A DNA stretch of 8,231 bases, from positions 1-8,231 of the forward strand of contig JALSHM010000452.1 in NCBI GenBank assembly GCA_026982235.1. Direction: 5' to 3'. Positions 6,667 through 8,231 of this stretch are shown piece by piece (positions within the stretch are counted from its first letter, which is position 1; every line of letters starts with the position of its first letter). Under the pieces are notes generated by a model, which did not search any database, was not told the DNA's origin, and saw only the letters and a list, made by a program, of their open reading frames with translations. The stretch is from Robiginitomaculum sp. Lineage in GTDB: Bacteria > Pseudomonadota > Alphaproteobacteria > Caulobacterales > Maricaulaceae. Made by a program: the position numbers and the translations under genes.

Positions 6667-7947
6667 ATGTCACTTTCCAGGAATATCGGATATATTTTGT
6701 TGCCCGTTTTATCGGTTCTAGGGGGGTGCGATACAAAGCAAGAAAGTGCTAATACACATACAAAAGCCAATGCTAACACACCAAATGTATCCGTGCCTAA
6801 TGGTTGGTCTAGCAAAGCACGCGGGCAAATACAGGCTTTAACCAGGGTTTATCCGCAAGGAGAAATGACAGTTTTCATATCGCCTTGGATAAATGCCAAA
6901 GGCAAGACTGCACAACAATGGGTGCAGGCAGGTCAGTTTATGCCACCGCACGGAGAGCGGGTGATTAGTACCAACCATCAAATCAATAAAAGCCGAATTG
7001 ACACTGCTCATTATGTGTTGCGCCAACTCAAACCCAAAAACGGTAAAAAACGCTCGTCGCTTATGTTAGCGTGTCTAAGATCTGGTCAGGTGCGCACAAT
7101 TGATGCTTTTGGCGTTCAATCATTGTTTTCCGGCACCAATAAAGCCGTATTTAAAGATATGATATTGCTGAGTGAAACCGCTTGTGATGATGCACAATCG
7201 AGCCGGGCGCGAAAAAGAAATAGAGCGGCAGAGCAGCCGGGCGCGAATACGCCGAAAGTTGAAAAAGGCAAGCGTCTCAAGCCACCAAAATTCAAGAAAG
7301 GCAAGCCGCCAAAAAAACTGGAAGCGGTCTGGTCCACGGCTGAATGGGTAGTAGGCATTAACGGCATGGAATCCAAACGTAGTGCCTTGGTCAGTTTTTC
7401 GGATAATACGGCAACAGATAAACTCGCATACACATTCGCTAATGGTGTGAGAGCTTCCAAGAATAAATATCCTAACCGTTGGGGTAAGTCGCGTATTAAG
7501 AAAGGCGATATTGAAGTCAAGTGGAAGGGGGCGCGTGAGTATAGGGACTATTACCTTACTATGAAATCACGCCCTGGTAAAAATAACGAGCGCCTTAACC
7601 GCTGTTGGTCATCTTCGTTTTTTAGTACAATCGGCGACGCCAGCTCCTATGGTGGCAACACCGCATATGCAAGCAATAAATGGTGCTTTGCCAAAAATGG
7701 TCGTTTCAGCAATGACAGTTCTGTTTCGATTTCCGGTAGCACCGGGCAGTCCAACGTCCTGAGCGAAGTCGTGTTTTCCGGTGGTTCCAAAGGCAATAAG
7801 TCCGGTTGGTACCGTATTGATGGTCATGTGTTACAACTGGTTTATGATAACGGTAAAAGTCTGACAACGTCCATCGGTTTTGTTGAACGGAAAAAAACCA
7901 AAGATAAATACCATGCCTTGTTGCTGGGTAGCGGCTATTATGATTAG
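6667..7947 (+). CDS. predicted lipoprotein with a basic linker and C-terminal beta-rich domain, function unknown
   Basis: A 426-residue secreted protein I cannot assign to a named family. The N-terminus MSLSRNIGYILLPVLSVLGGC is a lipoprotein signal peptide with lipobox LGGC, predicting a lipidated Cys21. Asp22 follows, which in E. coli favours inner-membrane retention. A Thr/Asn-rich linker (23-43) precedes a first domain (about 44-178) containing Cys136 and Cys173. A Pro/Lys-rich stretch (180-218, including PPKFKKGKPPKK) has about 16 Lys/Arg. The C-terminal domain (about 219-426) has Cys313 and Cys340 and many Ser, Gly and Tyr. Its motif GWYRIDGHVLQLVYDNGKS resembles the G-Y-IDG-L-L-Y-DG strand pair found at the end of various secreted alphaproteobacterial hypothetical proteins. 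The two cysteine pairs could form disulfides within each domain. The ATG at 6667 has AGGG six bases upstream and is the only start that gives the full signal peptide. It converges on ruvX with a 9-bp gap. Confidence 0.85.
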   Translation: MSLSRNIGYILLPVLSVLGGCDTKQESANTHTKANANTPNVSVPNGWSSKARGQIQALTRVYPQGEMTVFISPWINAKGKTAQQWVQAGQFMPPHGERVISTNHQINKSRIDTAHYVLRQLKPKNGKKRSSLMLACLRSGQVRTIDAFGVQSLFSGTNKAVFKDMILLSETACDDAQSSRARKRNRAAEQPGANTPKVEKGKRLKPPKFKKGKPPKKLEAVWSTAEWVVGINGMESKRSALVSFSDNTATDKLAYTFANGVRASKNKYPNRWGKSRIKKGDIEVKWKGAREYRDYYLTMKSRPGKNNERLNRCWSSSFFSTIGDASSYGGNTAYASNKWCFAKNGRFSNDSSVSISGSTGQSNVLSEVVFSGGSKGNKSGWYRIDGHVLQLVYDNGKSLTTSIGFVERKKTKDKYHALLLGSGYYD

Positions 7948-7956
7948 GTTCTGACC

Positions 7957-8231
7957 CTAGGCTCTAAGCCGATCTAACACGCCTTGTAATATATAGCTGG
8001 CCGCGAGTTTATCTACGGCTTGGGCGCGTTTAGCGCGCGATGTGTCGGCCTCCAAAAGCGTGCGGGTAACGGCGGCGGTGGATAGGCGCTCATCCCACAG
8101 TAGGATTGGCGTGTCGCGAATGCCCATGAGGTTATGGCAAAAATCCTTAACTGATTGGCTACGCGGCCCTTCAGAGCCATCCATATTCACCGGGTTGCCA
8201 ATAACCATGGCGGCACATTGGCGTTCATCAT
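7957..8231 (-). CDS. ruvX: RuvX/YqgF, putative pre-16S rRNA nuclease (5' end outside window)
   Basis: RNase H-fold nuclease of the YqgF family, thought to process the 5' end of pre-16S rRNA; often annotated as a Holliday-junction resolvase-like protein. It is cytosolic. Only the last 90 residues are present; the reading frame is open to the window edge, so the internal ATG at 8208 is not the start. The visible part has the family's hallmarks in order: MVIGNPVNMDGSEGPRSQSV, then WDERLSTAAV with the acidic DER (8086-8094), then VDKLAASYILQGVLD with the conserved Asp at 8011-8013. The normal length is about 150-160 residues, so roughly the N-terminal 60-70, including the first catalytic Asp, are missing. 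It converges with the lipoprotein gene; stop codons are nine bases apart and no clear terminator separates them. Confidence 0.95.
   Translation of the reverse strand, partial: DERQCAAMVIGNPVNMDGSEGPRSQSVKDFCHNLMGIRDTPILLWDERLSTAAVTRTLLEADTSRAKRAQAVDKLAASYILQGVLDRLRA

Noticed and set aside
7116..7520. Minus-strand ORF of 134 codons inside the lipoprotein gene
   Set aside because: The opposite frame has a signal peptide, lipobox and ribosome binding site; this one has none and is antisense.
7948..7990. Bidirectional terminator between the convergent lipoprotein and ruvX genes
   Set aside because: Only a three-base GGC-TCTAA-GCC stem is visible, with no T-run.

Overview
The window looks like chromosomal DNA of an alphaproteobacterium with moderate GC, possibly from the Hyphomonadaceae/Maricaulales side of the class. 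This is inferred from four things: core proteins of alphaproteobacterial type, the Lys/Ala-rich tail on topoisomerase I, a CtrA-like TTAA-N7-TTAA motif, and an intergenic palindromic repeat of the GTCATCCCGG type common in that class. No tRNA, rRNA, CRISPR array, transposase or phage gene was seen.

Layout. From the left edge to about 6.2 kb, three housekeeping genes lie head to tail on the minus strand: topA (DNA topoisomerase I, 3594-6185), then rnr (RNase R, 1203-3458), then ettA (ABC-F translation factor EttA, from 1048 off the left edge). The topA-rnr gap holds a 95-bp inverted repeat that can fold either as two hairpins or as one long one. The rnr-ettA gap (154 bp) carries the ettA Shine-Dalgarno and a weak promoter candidate.

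From 6186 to 6666 the DNA turns AT-rich and non-housekeeping. It holds a divergent promoter region (perfect TTGACA for topA on the minus strand; CtrA-like box on the plus-strand side), a 62-68-residue helical protein gene (6367-6555), and a 111-bp gap with a near-perfect 18-bp palindrome and an imperfect direct repeat. A 426-residue unrecognised lipoprotein gene follows (6667-7947, plus strand). It converges, with a 9-bp gap, on the 3' end of ruvX/yqgF (pre-16S rRNA nuclease, minus strand), which runs off the right edge.

How it fits together. topA, rnr, ettA and ruvX are information-processing genes: supercoiling, RNA decay, ribosome gating and rRNA maturation. In many alphaproteobacteria topA follows dprA, and often plsY and pyr genes, downstream of ruvX. 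Here that stretch is absent and two opposite-strand accessory genes occupy the space. The lipoprotein, the small protein and their regulatory DNA are the least explained part of the window. No complete novel system can be demonstrated from the sequence alone.
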